From Candidatus Synechococcus spongiarum LMB bulk15M (GTDB taxonomy: Bacteria > Cyanobacteriota > Cyanobacteriia > PCC-6307 > Cyanobiaceae), in assembly GCA_002018045.1 (NCBI GenBank), contig MWLD01000051.1:1-35926 (forward strand): a stretch of DNA of 35,926 nt, given 5' to 3'. Each line of letters opens with the position of its first letter. Position 1 is the stretch's first letter. Shown piece by piece: positions 7,816 through 16,604 of the stretch. The notes beneath the pieces were generated by a model. That model worked only from the letters and a program-made list of their open reading frames with translations. It did not search any database and was not told where the DNA came from. Position numbers and translations under genes: made by a program.

Positions 7816-9741
7816 TCAGCCGGGGCGCTCGCTTCGGTTCTCCCCTTCCTTGGCCACGTCCTGCCCTGTCGGGTCCGGGCAGGGTGTGCCGTGGAGGCAG
7901 CTATAGGTCCACCAGAACCCCAGCACGTTTTTGACATAGAGACGCGTCTCGTCATAGGGGATGGCTTCGATCCAGAGCTCCGGCTGTTCTGCCAGACCGT
8001 CCGTGCCCCAACGGGCCACCGCTGCAGGCCCGGCATTGTAGCTGGCAATGGCAAGAATGGGTTGCTGGCGCCAATTCCGTAACTGCTGCGCCAGATAACG
8101 GGCGCCCAGATCCGCATTGATCTCGGCATCCAGGAGTTGGGTCTCCAGATCCTGATCTGCCAACTCTGTGGGAATCGACGCCCTGGACATGAGTTGAGCT
8201 GCTGTGGCAGGCATGAGCTGGAGCAGGCCCAGGGCGCCGACAACGGAGCGCTGAGCAGGTCGGAAGCGACTTTCCTGGCGGGCCGTGGCCAGCAACAGGG
8301 CTGGATCCAGCCCGTGACGCCGGGCTGCTGCCGCCAGGATCCGGCCGTAGAAGATGGGGTGGCGGACCTGCTCGAGGGCCAGGAGTTGACCTTCACTGGC
8401 GGGGCGGTTCCAACTGGCGTCGTCCAACTGCTCCAGCCCCATCCATGGATCCATGACAGCCAGTCGGAGCTGCCCCTCAATCCAGAGTTCGTCAGGGTCC
8501 CGAGGAGCCGTGGCGCTGCGCCAATGGCGCCAGTGCTCCCAAGCCAGCACGTCCAGCCCCGTGTTCCATAACCATGTCACGGCGTCGTCTCTGCTGCTGC
8601 GCCCCAGCGACGCTGTTGGAGAGAGTGGGAGAACCCGCGGCAGGGGAGACGGCCAGCTCACCTGCCCAAGGCGCACCTGGCTGAGCCAGCCGTAATAGCT
8701 CCACGGGGCCGACTGCGCCACCTGACGCCAGATCCGCACCGCCTCCTCCGACTGCCCCAGTTGCTGCTTCACAAAACCATGCCAGAAGTCCAGGCGGATG
8801 GCCTCGGCCAGGGTGAGACGGGGGGTGTTGGCAGCAGTGGCCAGTGCCTGTCGGGCCTGGAGCCAGGATCGCTGCAACAGCAACTCGCGAATGGCAGGCC
8901 ATGGATCCTCCGTGGCGGCGCCGGACTCGGCAACTCCTGGCCGACAGGCCTCGGCGGCGGCAGGATTGTCCACCCGCAACAAGGCATCGGCCAGGAGGGC
9001 GGCCGCAGTGGCGGGAAGTTGACTCCCCTCTTGCAAGCAGAGGTTGGCCAGGAGGGATTCGCTCCCCACTTGCCGTGGTCCCCAGCGGGCCAGGTGAAGA
9101 GCGCCGTCCAACTGGTGGGGGCCGGGGGTGCGGGCTGTGGTGAGGGCCGAGGCCAGGCTGGACGGATGGGCCGGAAACTGTTCCAGCAGTTCCTGATGCA
9201 GCGCATCGCCAGGCGTCCCCAGCCAGTATCGAGCGTCGGCGCTGGCCGGGGTGTCGGGAAAGCGAAGCAACAGGCTGCGCCAATGGGCATCTGCAGCGTC
9301 CGTCTGTCCACGGCGTTGCTCCGCCGTGGCCAACAGGACCAGCACCACGGAGGGCTCCGTGCGCAGACCACGGTGTTCTCCCCAGGCTTGCCCCGATAAC
9401 CAGTCCAGGTGATCGTCCGGGCTTTCCGCTGCGGCCGCCAGCACCAGGCGGGCCTGACGACGTCGTGACGGATCGGGACTGTAGCGGGCCGTACGGCGCA
9501 GCAGTGCCGGGGAACTCCAGCGATTGAGGAGGGGGCGGTTCCGAGCCAGGGCATGGCGCCCCGTCACCAGCAGAACCCAGCTCAACAGGCTGACGGCGCC
9601 CAGTAGAGCCACACCCGCACCCAGCTCGCGCCGACGTCCGTGGCCAAGGGATGGAGTTCCCCGGCACTGCTGCGCCGTAACGGCGCAGCAGTGCCGGGGA
9701 ACTCCAGCGATTGAGGAGGGGGCGGTTCCGAGCCAGGGCAT
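7816..9741 (-). CDS. Soluble lytic murein transglycosylase (Slt-like), 5' end rearranged
   Basis: A 641-residue frame. The C-terminal third is a lysozyme-like SLT domain with the catalytic Glu in ATARQESRFRP, then GLLQLMPATA, IASYNAGP and IPYDETRLYVKNVL. The preceding part is an alpha-helical superhelix like the Slt70 U-domain. The enzyme cleaves peptidoglycan glycan strands to 1,6-anhydro-muropeptides at the cell wall. The N-terminus is disturbed: a 187-bp event repeated the membrane-anchor segment (9493-9651 and 9680-9838). Because 187 is not a multiple of three, the original upstream frame, which could start at ATG 9961, now runs out of phase. The present frame can start at ATG 9741, inside the second copy in a shifted frame, or at GTG 9612, directly before the anchor helix VALLGAVSLLSWVLLV. 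The catalytic part looks intact, so the gene may still work. Confidence 0.8.
   Translation of the reverse strand: MPWLGTAPSSIAGVPRHCCAVTAQQCRGTPSLGHGRRRELGAGVALLGAVSLLSWVLLVTGRHALARNRPLLNRWSSPALLRRTARYSPDPSRRRQARLVLAAAAESPDDHLDWLSGQAWGEHRGLRTEPSVVLVLLATAEQRRGQTDAADAHWRSLLLRFPDTPASADARYWLGTPGDALHQELLEQFPAHPSSLASALTTARTPGPHQLDGALHLARWGPRQVGSESLLANLCLQEGSQLPATAAALLADALLRVDNPAAAEACRPGVAESGAATEDPWPAIRELLLQRSWLQARQALATAANTPRLTLAEAIRLDFWHGFVKQQLGQSEEAVRIWRQVAQSAPWSYYGWLSQVRLGQVSWPSPLPRVLPLSPTASLGRSSRDDAVTWLWNTGLDVLAWEHWRHWRSATAPRDPDELWIEGQLRLAVMDPWMGLEQLDDASWNRPASEGQLLALEQVRHPIFYGRILAAAARRHGLDPALLLATARQESRFRPAQRSVVGALGLLQLMPATAAQLMSRASIPTELADQDLETQLLDAEINADLGARYLAQQLRNWRQQPILAIASYNAGPAAVARWGTDGLAEQPELWIEAIPYDETRLYVKNVLGFWWTYSCLHGTPCPDPTGQDVAKEGENRSERPG
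9493..9651. repeat. 159-bp duplicated segment, copy 1 (inside the transglycosylase gene)
   Basis: Matches 9680-9838 with one visible difference (G at 9640, A at 9827). It encodes, on the - strand, the segment from GHGRRRELG through the anchor helix to SSPALLRR. Copy 1 is the one joined in frame to the rest of the enzyme. Confidence 0.95.
9652..9706. repeat. 55-bp perfect palindrome between the two copies
   Basis: Bases 9652-9678 are the exact reverse complement of 9680-9706 with one base (A at 9679) between. The left arm is therefore an inverted copy of the first 27 bases of the duplicated unit. This geometry suggests a fold-back template switch during replication. Confidence 0.95.
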
Positions 9742-9838
9742 GGCGCCCCGTCACCAGCAGAACCCAGCTCAACAGGCTGACGGCGCCCAGTAGAGCCACA
9801 CCCGCACCCAGCTCGCGCCGACGTCCATGGCCAAGGGA
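9680..9838. repeat. 159-bp duplicated segment, copy 2
   Basis: Second copy of 9493-9651, offset by 187 bp and in the same orientation. Its first 27 bases also form the right arm of the palindrome. It lies between the transglycosylase body and the divergent glmM gene and probably marks the original 5' part of the transglycosylase gene. Confidence 0.95.
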
Positions 9839-9977
9839 GAGACAACGAAGGCGCCTGGCATTGACGCAGGCAAACGATCCTCTCGGCAACGCTCTGCGCC
9901 AGGCTGCCGGTTCAGGGTGGGATGCACTGGCAGATCCCTGGTGGTGTCGGGTAAGGTCCATCCACGGGAATCTTTCT

Positions 9978-11363
9978 ATGAGCCACCTGCTTCTCGCTGA
10001 ACCCGCCCTGGCCGTGGAGCCCCCCGCACCGGTCTTTGGCACTGACGGCATCCGTGGGCGGGTGGGGGTTGAGTTGACACCGACTCTAGCGCTCCAGCTC
10101 GGCTATAGCTGTGGCCATGTGCTGGAACAGGACCGACCTGTGTTGTTGGGTCGAGATTCCCGCAGGAGTAGCCCCATGCTGGTGGCCGCTCTGCAGGCGG
10201 GTCTCCTGGCGGCGGGGCGGGAGGTGTGGGATCTGGGCCTCTGTCCCACTCCGGCAGTGGCGTGGTTGACCCGCCGCCAGCAGGCGGCAGGGGGACTCAT
10301 GATTTCCGCCAGCCACAACCCTCCGGCAGACAACGGCATTAAAGTGTTTGCCCGGGACGGGTGCAAACTGCCCCGGCGCCGGCAGCGGGATCTGGAGCAG
10401 TGGCTGAAACGTTCAGCGCCCCCGGGATGCCATGCGGGGGGCAGCAGCCACCAACGCCATGACCTGCTCAAGGTCTATGAACAGGGACTACTGGCGCAGT
10501 TGGAGTCCGGGCAGAGACAACGCTTGCGGGTGATTCTGGATCTGTGCTGGGGCGCAGCCACGTCTTGCGCGGTCAGCCTGTTTGAGCGGATGGGAGCGGA
10601 GGTGACCGTCCTCCACGGCCAGCCGGACGGCAACCGGATCAACGTGGGTTGTGGAAGCACCGCCCTGGGCCTGCTGCAGCAGGCCGTGGTGGACCAGGAA
10701 GCGGATCTGGGGATTGCGTTCGACGGGGATGCAGACCGCTGTCTGGCCGTGGATCACCGTGGCCAACCTGTCAACGGAGACCATATTTTGTATCTCTGGG
10801 GTGGGGCGCTGGACGATCGGGGTTTGTTGCCGGAGCACCGTCTGGTGATTACCCGGATGGCCAACCTGGGCTTTCGGCGGGCCTGGACGGCGCGAGGCGG
10901 GGCCTTGGAAGAAACCCCGGTGGGGGACCAGCACGTCTATGCCGCCATGGAGCGTACTGGCGCAGCACTGGGTGGCGAACAGTCGGGTCACGTGCTCTGG
11001 AGACAACACCATGCCATCGGCGATGGCTTGATGACGGCTCTACAACTGACACAACTGATTGCCACAAGCAGTTGCTCCCTCGCCACGTTGGCTGGGGCAA
11101 GTTTTCGTCCCTACCCCCAGAAATTGATCAACGTGAGAATAACGGATCAGCAGACGAGACAGGGATGGAAACGTAACGCTCGCCTGCAGAACGGGATTGC
11201 GGCTGCAGAAGCCGCCATGGGCCAGGACGGCAGGATTCTGATTCGCGCCAGCGGTACGGAGCCGCTGCTGCGGGTGATGGTGGAAGCCAGGGAGACAACG
11301 CTGGTGGACGTGTGGTGCCAAAAACTGGCATCCCTGGCCGCGGCTGAACTTCAGCCGTCGTAG
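9978..11363 (+). CDS. glmM: Phosphoglucosamine mutase GlmM
   Basis: A 461-residue member of the phosphohexomutase family. The start of domain 1 is [11 protein letters not shown]. The phosphoserine loop [12 protein letters not shown] has the active Ser at 112. The metal-binding loop FDGDADRCL comes next, and the C-terminal phosphate-binding loop is [11 protein letters not shown]. The sugar-binding loop GGEQSGH is typical of GlmM. It converts glucosamine-6-phosphate to glucosamine-1-phosphate for UDP-GlcNAc and peptidoglycan. ATG 9978 is chosen because the family begins shortly before FGTDGIRG, although the frame is open far upstream. The 3' end overlaps the convergent glnA by 13 bp. Confidence 0.95.
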   Translation: MSHLLLAEPALAVEPPAPVFGTDGIRGRVGVELTPTLALQLGYSCGHVLEQDRPVLLGRDSRRSSPMLVAALQAGLLAAGREVWDLGLCPTPAVAWLTRRQQAAGGLMISASHNPPADNGIKVFARDGCKLPRRRQRDLEQWLKRSAPPGCHAGGSSHQRHDLLKVYEQGLLAQLESGQRQRLRVILDLCWGAATSCAVSLFERMGAEVTVLHGQPDGNRINVGCGSTALGLLQQAVVDQEADLGIAFDGDADRCLAVDHRGQPVNGDHILYLWGGALDDRGLLPEHRLVITRMANLGFRRAWTARGGALEETPVGDQHVYAAMERTGAALGGEQSGHVLWRQHHAIGDGLMTALQLTQLIATSSCSLATLAGASFRPYPQKLINVRITDQQTRQGWKRNARLQNGIAAAEAAMGQDGRILIRASGTEPLLRVMVEARETTLVDVWCQKLASLAAAELQPS

Positions 11364-12772
11364 TACATGGTGAACTCGTAGGGATGGGGCCGTTGGCGCA
11401 ACTGCTGCACCTCCTCGTACTTGTAGGCAATCCAGTTCTCAATGAAGTCGTCGGTGAAGACGTCTCCTTGCTTGAGGAAGTCCTTGTCGTTTTCCAAGGC
11501 CTCCAGGGCTTCGTTAAGGGAAGCGGGAACCGTGGGAATCCGTGACAACTCTTCAGCAGATGCCTCGAACAGGTCAATCTCGGTCCCCTCGCCGGGGTCG
11601 ATCTGGTTCCTGATACCATCCAGACCCGCCAACACCATGGCGCTAAAAGCCAGATAGGGATTGGCCAAGGCATCACCAGGGCGGAACTCCAGGCGTTTGG
11701 CTTTGGGATCGGGACCGGTGAGCGGAATCCGGACAGCCGCGGAACGGTTGCCCTGGGAATAGACCAGGTTCACGGGCGCTTCGAAGCCTGGCACCAGGCG
11801 TTTGTAGCTGTTGGTGCTGGGATTGGTGAAGGCCAGAAAGGCAGGGGCGTGCTTGAGAATACCACCGATGTACCAGCGTGCCGTTTGGGAAAGGTTGGCA
11901 TAACCCGCTTCACTAAAGAACAGGGGGGCGCCGTCTTTCCAGAGGCTTTGATGCACGTGCATGCCTGTGCCGTTGTCGTTAAAGACCGGCTTCGGCATAA
12001 AAGTAACGGTCTTTCCATACTTCCGCGCAACATTACGAATGACGTACTTATAAATCATTACGTTATCAGCGGTGGCCAACAACTCATCGAACTTGAAGTT
12101 GATTTCGTTTTGCCCGGCAGTGGCCACCTCATGGTGGTGCTTCTCCATGGACAGGCCCAACCGGCACATGGTCAGCAACATCTCGCTGCGGATGTCCTGG
12201 AAGGTGTCGCTGGGGGGCACCGGGAAATAACCCTCCTTATAGCGGGGCTTATATCCCAGGTTGCCTCCTTCTTCTTCCCGGCCTGTATTCCACTGACCTT
12301 CAATGGAATCCACCTTGTAGTAGCAACCGCTTTCCGCAGATTGGTAGCGCACGTCGTCAAAGATGAAGAATTCCGGCTCAGGTCCGAAAAACGCCTGATC
12401 CGCAATGCCGGTCTCCCGTAAGTAGCTCGCCGTCTTTTGAGCCAGGCTACGGGGACAGCGTTCATAGGGTTGACCCGAACGGGGCTCCTTGATGGAGCAG
12501 ACGAGGCTGAGGGTGTTGTCGCGGTAGAAGGGATCGATCCACGCAGTGTCCGGATCGGGCACCATGGCCATATCGGACTCGTTGATGGACTTCCAGCCGC
12601 GAATGGACGAGCCGTCGAAAGCCAGGCCGTCGACGAAGGCGCCTTCGTCGATCTGAGACGCGTGAACCGTGAGGTGCTGCCACATTCCCGGCAGATCGAC
12701 GAATTTCAGATCCACCAGCTCAATGCTTTCCTTGCGGATCAGATCCAGAATGTCCTGAGGAGTTTTGGCCAT
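11351..12772 (-). CDS. glnA: Glutamine synthetase type I
   Basis: A 473-residue GSI-beta-type enzyme, the normal length. Recognisable elements are DGSSIRGW near the N-terminus, [11 protein letters not shown] and the metal-ligand region [10 protein letters not shown]. The ATP-binding segment [28 protein letters not shown] and the C-terminal FEFRPGDA-like strand (here [16 protein letters not shown]) follow. It condenses ammonia with glutamate and is the main nitrogen assimilation step in the cytoplasm, feeding GOGAT. The gene is single, divergent from apcF, and has an NtcA-type promoter upstream. The start ATG 12772 gives the family N-terminus [12 protein letters not shown]. Confidence 0.98.
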   Translation of the reverse strand: MAKTPQDILDLIRKESIELVDLKFVDLPGMWQHLTVHASQIDEGAFVDGLAFDGSSIRGWKSINESDMAMVPDPDTAWIDPFYRDNTLSLVCSIKEPRSGQPYERCPRSLAQKTASYLRETGIADQAFFGPEPEFFIFDDVRYQSAESGCYYKVDSIEGQWNTGREEEGGNLGYKPRYKEGYFPVPPSDTFQDIRSEMLLTMCRLGLSMEKHHHEVATAGQNEINFKFDELLATADNVMIYKYVIRNVARKYGKTVTFMPKPVFNDNGTGMHVHQSLWKDGAPLFFSEAGYANLSQTARWYIGGILKHAPAFLAFTNPSTNSYKRLVPGFEAPVNLVYSQGNRSAAVRIPLTGPDPKAKRLEFRPGDALANPYLAFSAMVLAGLDGIRNQIDPGEGTEIDLFEASAEELSRIPTVPASLNEALEALENDKDFLKQGDVFTDDFIENWIAYKYEEVQQLRQRPHPYEFTMYYDG

Positions 12773-12790
12773 AGATCAGGCTAGAAAACA

Positions 12791-12805
12791 AGGGGAAGCA
12801 CCCCT
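12791..12805 (-). other. Short hairpin in the glnA leader
   Basis: AGGGG and CCCCT pair around a five-base loop in the untranslated leader of glnA, about 19 bases before the start codon. I could not align it with the known cyanobacterial glutamine riboswitch consensus, so its role is open. Confidence 0.3.
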
Positions 12806-12814
12806 GAATCAGGA

Positions 12815-12857
12815 AGCTTAAGAAGCAGTGAAGCGGATTTTTTGTATCAAGGGCAAC
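12815..12857 (-). promoter_or_regulatory. NtcA-type promoter of glnA
   Basis: On the - strand, GTTGCCCTTGATAC (12857-12844) fits the NtcA pattern GTN10AC, close to GTAN8TAC. It is followed after 23 bases by TAAGCT (12820-12815), which fits the TAN3T -10 box. This spacing is typical of NtcA-activated promoters, where NtcA with 2-oxoglutarate replaces the -35 contact. A glnA gene under NtcA control is well established in cyanobacteria. Confidence 0.65.
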
Positions 12858-12981
12858 GGTTTTATCCAAAGGAGCGGAGGGGAACCGTAACCATTTCTGT
12901 CAAATTCTCCTCGGCCCTGCCTCTCCGAGCGCCTCCGTCAAATGCCGGTGATACGCTGGGACAGCCCGTCAATTGAGTTTC

Positions 12982-13500
12982 ATGGCAGATGCGCTTGCTG
13001 CCCTGATCGGCCGGTATGACCTCAGTGGTCGCTATCTGGACCGTGATGCCGTGGACCGGATTGGTGATTACTTCAGTGCGGCGGAGCAACGCCTGGCGGC
13101 AGCGGAGCGAATCAGCGGTGCGGCCGGGAGCATCGTCCGCGAGGCCAGCGCCCGCTTGTTTCGTGCCGAGCCCGACCTGCTCAATCCCGGTGGCAACGCC
13201 TACACCACCCGCCGTCTCTCCGCCTGCCTGCGGGATATGGACTACTTCCTTCGCTACGCCAGCTATGCACTGGTGGCGGGTGACAACCGGATCCTCGACG
13301 AGCGGGTCCTCGGCGGACTGAACGAAACCTACAAGTCCCTGGGGGTGCCCACAGGTCCCACGGCCCGCAGCATCACGTTACTGGCCGACGTGGTGGAGGA
13401 AATCCTTGTGGATGCCGGGATACCGGCCGGACCCCTGGTCCGCGCTCCTTTCCAGCATCTGGCCCGGGGCCTGGCGGAGGCGAACGTGCGCAACCGCTGA
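12982..13500 (+). CDS. apcF: Allophycocyanin beta-18-like subunit ApcF
   Basis: A 172-residue phycobiliprotein. The chromophore cysteine is Cys82 in SACLRDMDYFLRYASYAL, and the Asn of NPGGNAYTTRR (Asn72) is the site methylated in beta-type subunits. The N-terminus GRYLDRDAVDRIGDYF and ERVLGGLNETYKSLGVP fit ApcF better than ApcB. ApcF replaces one ApcB in the core trimer and helps pass energy from the phycobilisome to photosystem II. It is divergent from glnA; ATG 12982 is preferred over the upstream TTG at 12973. The C-terminus is more alanine/arginine-rich than in typical ApcF. ApcB would be the alternative. Confidence 0.85.
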   Translation: MADALAALIGRYDLSGRYLDRDAVDRIGDYFSAAEQRLAAAERISGAAGSIVREASARLFRAEPDLLNPGGNAYTTRRLSACLRDMDYFLRYASYALVAGDNRILDERVLGGLNETYKSLGVPTGPTARSITLLADVVEEILVDAGIPAGPLVRAPFQHLARGLAEANVRNR

Positions 13501-13594
13501 GTGGCATGTTCCGTGCCGTAACACCTGCCATAACACTTGGCTCCATAGTTGGTCCCACAGCGATTTAGCCTCTCCCCTGCGGTATCGGCCCTTC

Positions 13595-14767
13595 GTGACC
13601 CAGACTCTGCCCCCTCCCACAGCGTTCGCAGTCGACCAGGCGCATCGTCTGTCCCTGGAACCTCTCGCCCTGCCGGAGCGTCTGCTCCTCGGCCCTGGGC
13701 CTTCCAATGCCCACCCTGACGTGCTGGCGGCCCTGTCCCGTCCCCCTGTGGGCCATCTGGACCACACCTTTCTTCACCTGATGGGAGAAGTGCAGGAGTT
13801 GCTGCGCTATGCCTGGCAAACGAACAACCGGCTCACCATCCCCGTGAGCGCCACGGGCAGCGCCGCATGGGAAACGTGCATTGCCAACACCGTGGAGCGG
13901 GGTGACACCTTCCTGGTGGCCATCAACGGCTATTTCGGGCATCGGATGGCGGATATGGCCAGCCGCTATGGGGCCAACGTGGTCACCATCCACAAGCCCA
14001 TGGGGCAAGCCTTCAGCCTGGCAGAAATTGAAGTGGCCCTGGCAGAGCATCAGCCCAGGCTGCTGGGCCTGATCCATGCCGAGACCTCCGCTGGCGTCCT
14101 GCAGCCCATGGACGGTGTGGGTGAGGCTTGCCGGCGCCACGGCGCCCTGCTCCTTCTGGATACGGTCACGTCCCTGGGTGGAGTCCCTCTGTTCCTGGAC
14201 CGTTGGGGTGTGGATATGTCCTACAGTTGTAGCCAGAAGTGCCTCAGTTGCCCGCCGGGCCTGGGTCCGGTCACCATCGGACCACGGGCGGAGGCGCGCC
14301 TCAAGTCCCGCAGTGGCAAGGTTCCCAACTGGTACCTGGACGTCACGCTCCTGAGCCGGTACTGGGGCAGCGACCGGGTCTATCACCACACGGCGCCGGT
14401 GAACATGAATTACGGCCTGCGGGAAGCACTGCGTCTGCTGGCAGAGGAGGGACTGGAAACCGCCTGGCAACGCCACCGCCGCAATGCCGAATTGTTGTGG
14501 GAAGGCCTGCAATCCCTTGGCCTGAAGCTGGCGGTGGAAGAGCGGCTGCGCCTGCCCACCCTCACCACGGTTTGCATCCCCGAGGGCGTGGACGGCAAGG
14601 CTTTTGCTCGGGCCTTACTGGACGAAGAAGGGGTTGAGATCGGTTGCGGGCTGGGTGATTTTGCTGGCAAGGTGTGGCGCATTGGCCTTATGGGGCAGAA
14701 CAGCGCAGCGGAGAACGTGGAGCGGCTGATTGGCCTGCTGCGTAAACGCCTTGCCGCCGCTGTCTGA
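13595..14767 (+). CDS. Serine/alanine-glyoxylate aminotransferase family protein
   Basis: A 390-residue class V PLP aminotransferase. Motifs are LLLGPGPSNAHPDVLAALS at the N-terminus, the SATGSAAWE phosphate-binding turn, HAETSAGV, the cofactor-binding Asp in LLLDTVTSLGG, and the Schiff-base Lys in YSCSQKCLSCPPG. It transfers the amino group of alanine or serine to glyoxylate, which fits photorespiratory glycine formation. The GTG at 13595 is chosen because homologues begin shortly before this N-terminal motif; the longer upstream frame overlaps apcF. The 3' end overlaps tadA, on the opposite strand, by 80 bp. Confidence 0.9.
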   Translation: MTQTLPPPTAFAVDQAHRLSLEPLALPERLLLGPGPSNAHPDVLAALSRPPVGHLDHTFLHLMGEVQELLRYAWQTNNRLTIPVSATGSAAWETCIANTVERGDTFLVAINGYFGHRMADMASRYGANVVTIHKPMGQAFSLAEIEVALAEHQPRLLGLIHAETSAGVLQPMDGVGEACRRHGALLLLDTVTSLGGVPLFLDRWGVDMSYSCSQKCLSCPPGLGPVTIGPRAEARLKSRSGKVPNWYLDVTLLSRYWGSDRVYHHTAPVNMNYGLREALRLLAEEGLETAWQRHRRNAELLWEGLQSLGLKLAVEERLRLPTLTTVCIPEGVDGKAFARALLDEEGVEIGCGLGDFAGKVWRIGLMGQNSAAENVERLIGLLRKRLAAAV

Positions 14768-15224
14768 ACCAGTCCTGCAGCAGCACACCACATTCCCTGG
14801 CCAGGACCCCGCCCCGCCATGCCATGTGATGGTGGGCGGCGGGGCTTTTGCTCAGGTCCAGGGCGCCCCCTAGTCCCCCCCGCTTCTCATCGGCTGCGCC
14901 AAAAATCACACATCCCATTCGCGCTTGAATCAGGGCCGCGGCACACATGATGCACGGCTCCAGGGTCACCAGCAGGGTGCAATCATGAAACCGCCAGTCT
15001 CCTCGCAAGGCAGCAGCCTGCCGCAGGGCCACCAGCTCCCCATGGCCAAGGGGATCCGCGTCCCGCTCACGGCAGTTGGCGCCCCAGCCAACGCTGCGCC
15101 CGCGACCGTCAAGAATGACCGCCGCCACGGGAACCTCTCCAGCCCTCCCCACCATGGCTGCCCGGCGCAACAAGCGCCCCATCCACATGGTGGCGAGATC
15201 GTGATCCCAGCCTGATTCCATCAT
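14688..15224 (-). CDS. tadA: tRNA-specific adenosine deaminase TadA-like, with HGE motif
   Basis: A 178-residue cytidine-deaminase-fold protein. The zinc site is GHGELVAL plus EPCIMCAAA (PCxxC), followed by RMGCVIFGAADEKRGG, which is typical of TadA. The enzyme makes inosine at position 34 of tRNA-Arg(ACG). The catalytic triplet is HGE where nearly all homologues have HAE; His and Glu are kept, only the Ala between has become Gly. The C-terminus is extended and overlaps the aminotransferase gene. The start is one of two adjacent ATGs (15224 or 15221), leaving three bases to the divergent start at 15228, so both genes must share a very small control region. Confidence 0.85.
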   Translation of the reverse strand: MMESGWDHDLATMWMGRLLRRAAMVGRAGEVPVAAVILDGRGRSVGWGANCRERDADPLGHGELVALRQAAALRGDWRFHDCTLLVTLEPCIMCAAALIQARMGCVIFGAADEKRGGLGGALDLSKSPAAHHHMAWRGGVLARECGVLLQDWFRQRRQGVYAAGQSAAPRSPLRCSAP

Positions 15225-15227
15225 TCC

Positions 15228-16601
15228 GTGCAATCAACAGACCTGGACGCCTTCCCCTGCAGTTTGCCGCCCGACCAGCACAGTCCCACCATGGTGGCCC
15301 TGATCCGTCAGGCAGTGACATGGTTGGAGCGGTGGCATGAAGAGGCTGGGCAACGATCACCATTACCCGGTCCCGTTGCCCTGCCCCCCGTGGCGCCGGC
15401 GCCATGGGGGCTGGATGCCACCCGCCTCATGGAGGAGCTGGACCCGGTGGTGCGTGGTTCCTACAACCCTTGGCATCCTGGAGCCATGGCCCACCTGGAT
15501 CCCCCGCCCAACCCGGCCTCGGTGGTGGGGGAGTTGATCTGTGCCTGGCTCAACAACAACATGCTGGCGGAAGAACTCTCACCACTGCTCAGCCAACTGG
15601 AGCGGCGCCTGCTGCGCTGGATTGCCCAGCGTCTGGGTTTGGGGGACGACGCTGGCGGCATCATGGCCAGCGGTGGAACCGTTTGCACCATCACGGCCCT
15701 GGTCACGGCCCGCCATCAGCGGGGGCTGGATGAGCAACAGGCCTGCCTCTATGCCAGCGCCGATTGCCACAACTCCCTGGCCAAAGCCCTACGGGTGATG
15801 GGTTTGCCTGCTGCGAACCTGCGTCTGGTGCCTACCGATGCCACGGGGCGCCTGGACCCCCATCGACTGGATCAGGCCCTGGCCCGGGAAACGGAACCGA
15901 TCCTGGCAGTGGTAGCCACTGCCGGAACCACCATCCGCGGCGCTGTTGACCCCATCGGTCCCATTGCCGACATTTGCCGCCGCCGTGGCCTCTGGCTCCA
16001 CGTGGATGGCGCCATTGGCGCCGTCTGTGGTCTTGGTCAGCGCCATCAAGGGCGGGTCGCCCACATGGGCCGTGCCGACTCCCTCACCGTGAATCCCCAA
16101 AAATGGTTGGGCATTGCCAAGACTTCGGCCATGGTGTTGCTGCGCCAGCCCCGGGGATTGGTAGACACCTTTGCCACACCCCTGTCCTATATGGAGCCGG
16201 CTCGCGTGGCCCACGGTGGAGATTGCGGTCTCCAGGGAACCCGTCCGGCGGAGGTGCTGAAGCTTTGGCTCGGTCTGCGGCAACTGGGGCAGCACGGCAT
16301 TGACCAGCTTCTGGACGGGGCCCTGCACCGTGCTCGGGTGCTGCGTCAGGCCCTGTCCCCCTTGCCCCTGGTCATGCTGTCCGGGGATTTGCACATCGTC
16401 TGCTTCCGCCCCGGCGCCACCGGCAGCAGCGAGGCCTGGAGCCGCCACACCCGGGAGCAACTGCTGGATCAAGGCCTCATGCTCTCCCGCCCCCTCTATC
16501 GTGGACACCGCTACCTGAAAGCCGTTCTGGGCAATCCCTTCACCGGGGTGGAGCAGATTGCCACAGTGGTGGACACCGTCTCCGCAAGCCTCTCCCGTTA
16601 A
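15228..16601 (+). CDS. Pyridoxal-dependent decarboxylase (group II)
   Basis: A 457-residue aspartate aminotransferase-fold enzyme of the aromatic amino acid/glutamate/diaminobutyrate decarboxylase group. Features are the N-terminal LMEELDPVVRGSYNPWHPG, the substrate region GELICAWLNNNML, the cofactor segment TAGTTIRGAVDPI, LHVDGAIGAV with the PLP-nitrogen-binding Asp, and the Schiff-base Lys in SLTVNPQKWLGI. It decarboxylates an amino acid; the substrate cannot be told from the sequence. GTG 15228 gives the longest form; ATG 15291 is a possible alternative. The next small gene follows after three bases. Confidence 0.88.
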   Translation: MQSTDLDAFPCSLPPDQHSPTMVALIRQAVTWLERWHEEAGQRSPLPGPVALPPVAPAPWGLDATRLMEELDPVVRGSYNPWHPGAMAHLDPPPNPASVVGELICAWLNNNMLAEELSPLLSQLERRLLRWIAQRLGLGDDAGGIMASGGTVCTITALVTARHQRGLDEQQACLYASADCHNSLAKALRVMGLPAANLRLVPTDATGRLDPHRLDQALARETEPILAVVATAGTTIRGAVDPIGPIADICRRRGLWLHVDGAIGAVCGLGQRHQGRVAHMGRADSLTVNPQKWLGIAKTSAMVLLRQPRGLVDTFATPLSYMEPARVAHGGDCGLQGTRPAEVLKLWLGLRQLGQHGIDQLLDGALHRARVLRQALSPLPLVMLSGDLHIVCFRPGATGSSEAWSRHTREQLLDQGLMLSRPLYRGHRYLKAVLGNPFTGVEQIATVVDTVSASLSR

Positions 16602-16604
16602 ACC

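Noticed and set aside
8492-10051. 519-codon frame overlapping the transglycosylase gene on the same strand
   Set aside because: Its first part is the original 5' segment of the transglycosylase gene (from 9961); after the duplicated unit it is merely the shifted frame, with arginine/proline-rich sequence and no domain.
12314-12345. Partial CRISPR-repeat-like string in glnA (GTAGCAACCG... TCCGCAG)
   Set aside because: It lies in a conserved coding region and matches only short pieces, so it is chance similarity and not a tracrRNA anti-repeat.
12772-12815. Glutamine riboswitch upstream of glnA
   Set aside because: The leader has one small hairpin, but the conserved core of the known glnA RNA motif could not be found.
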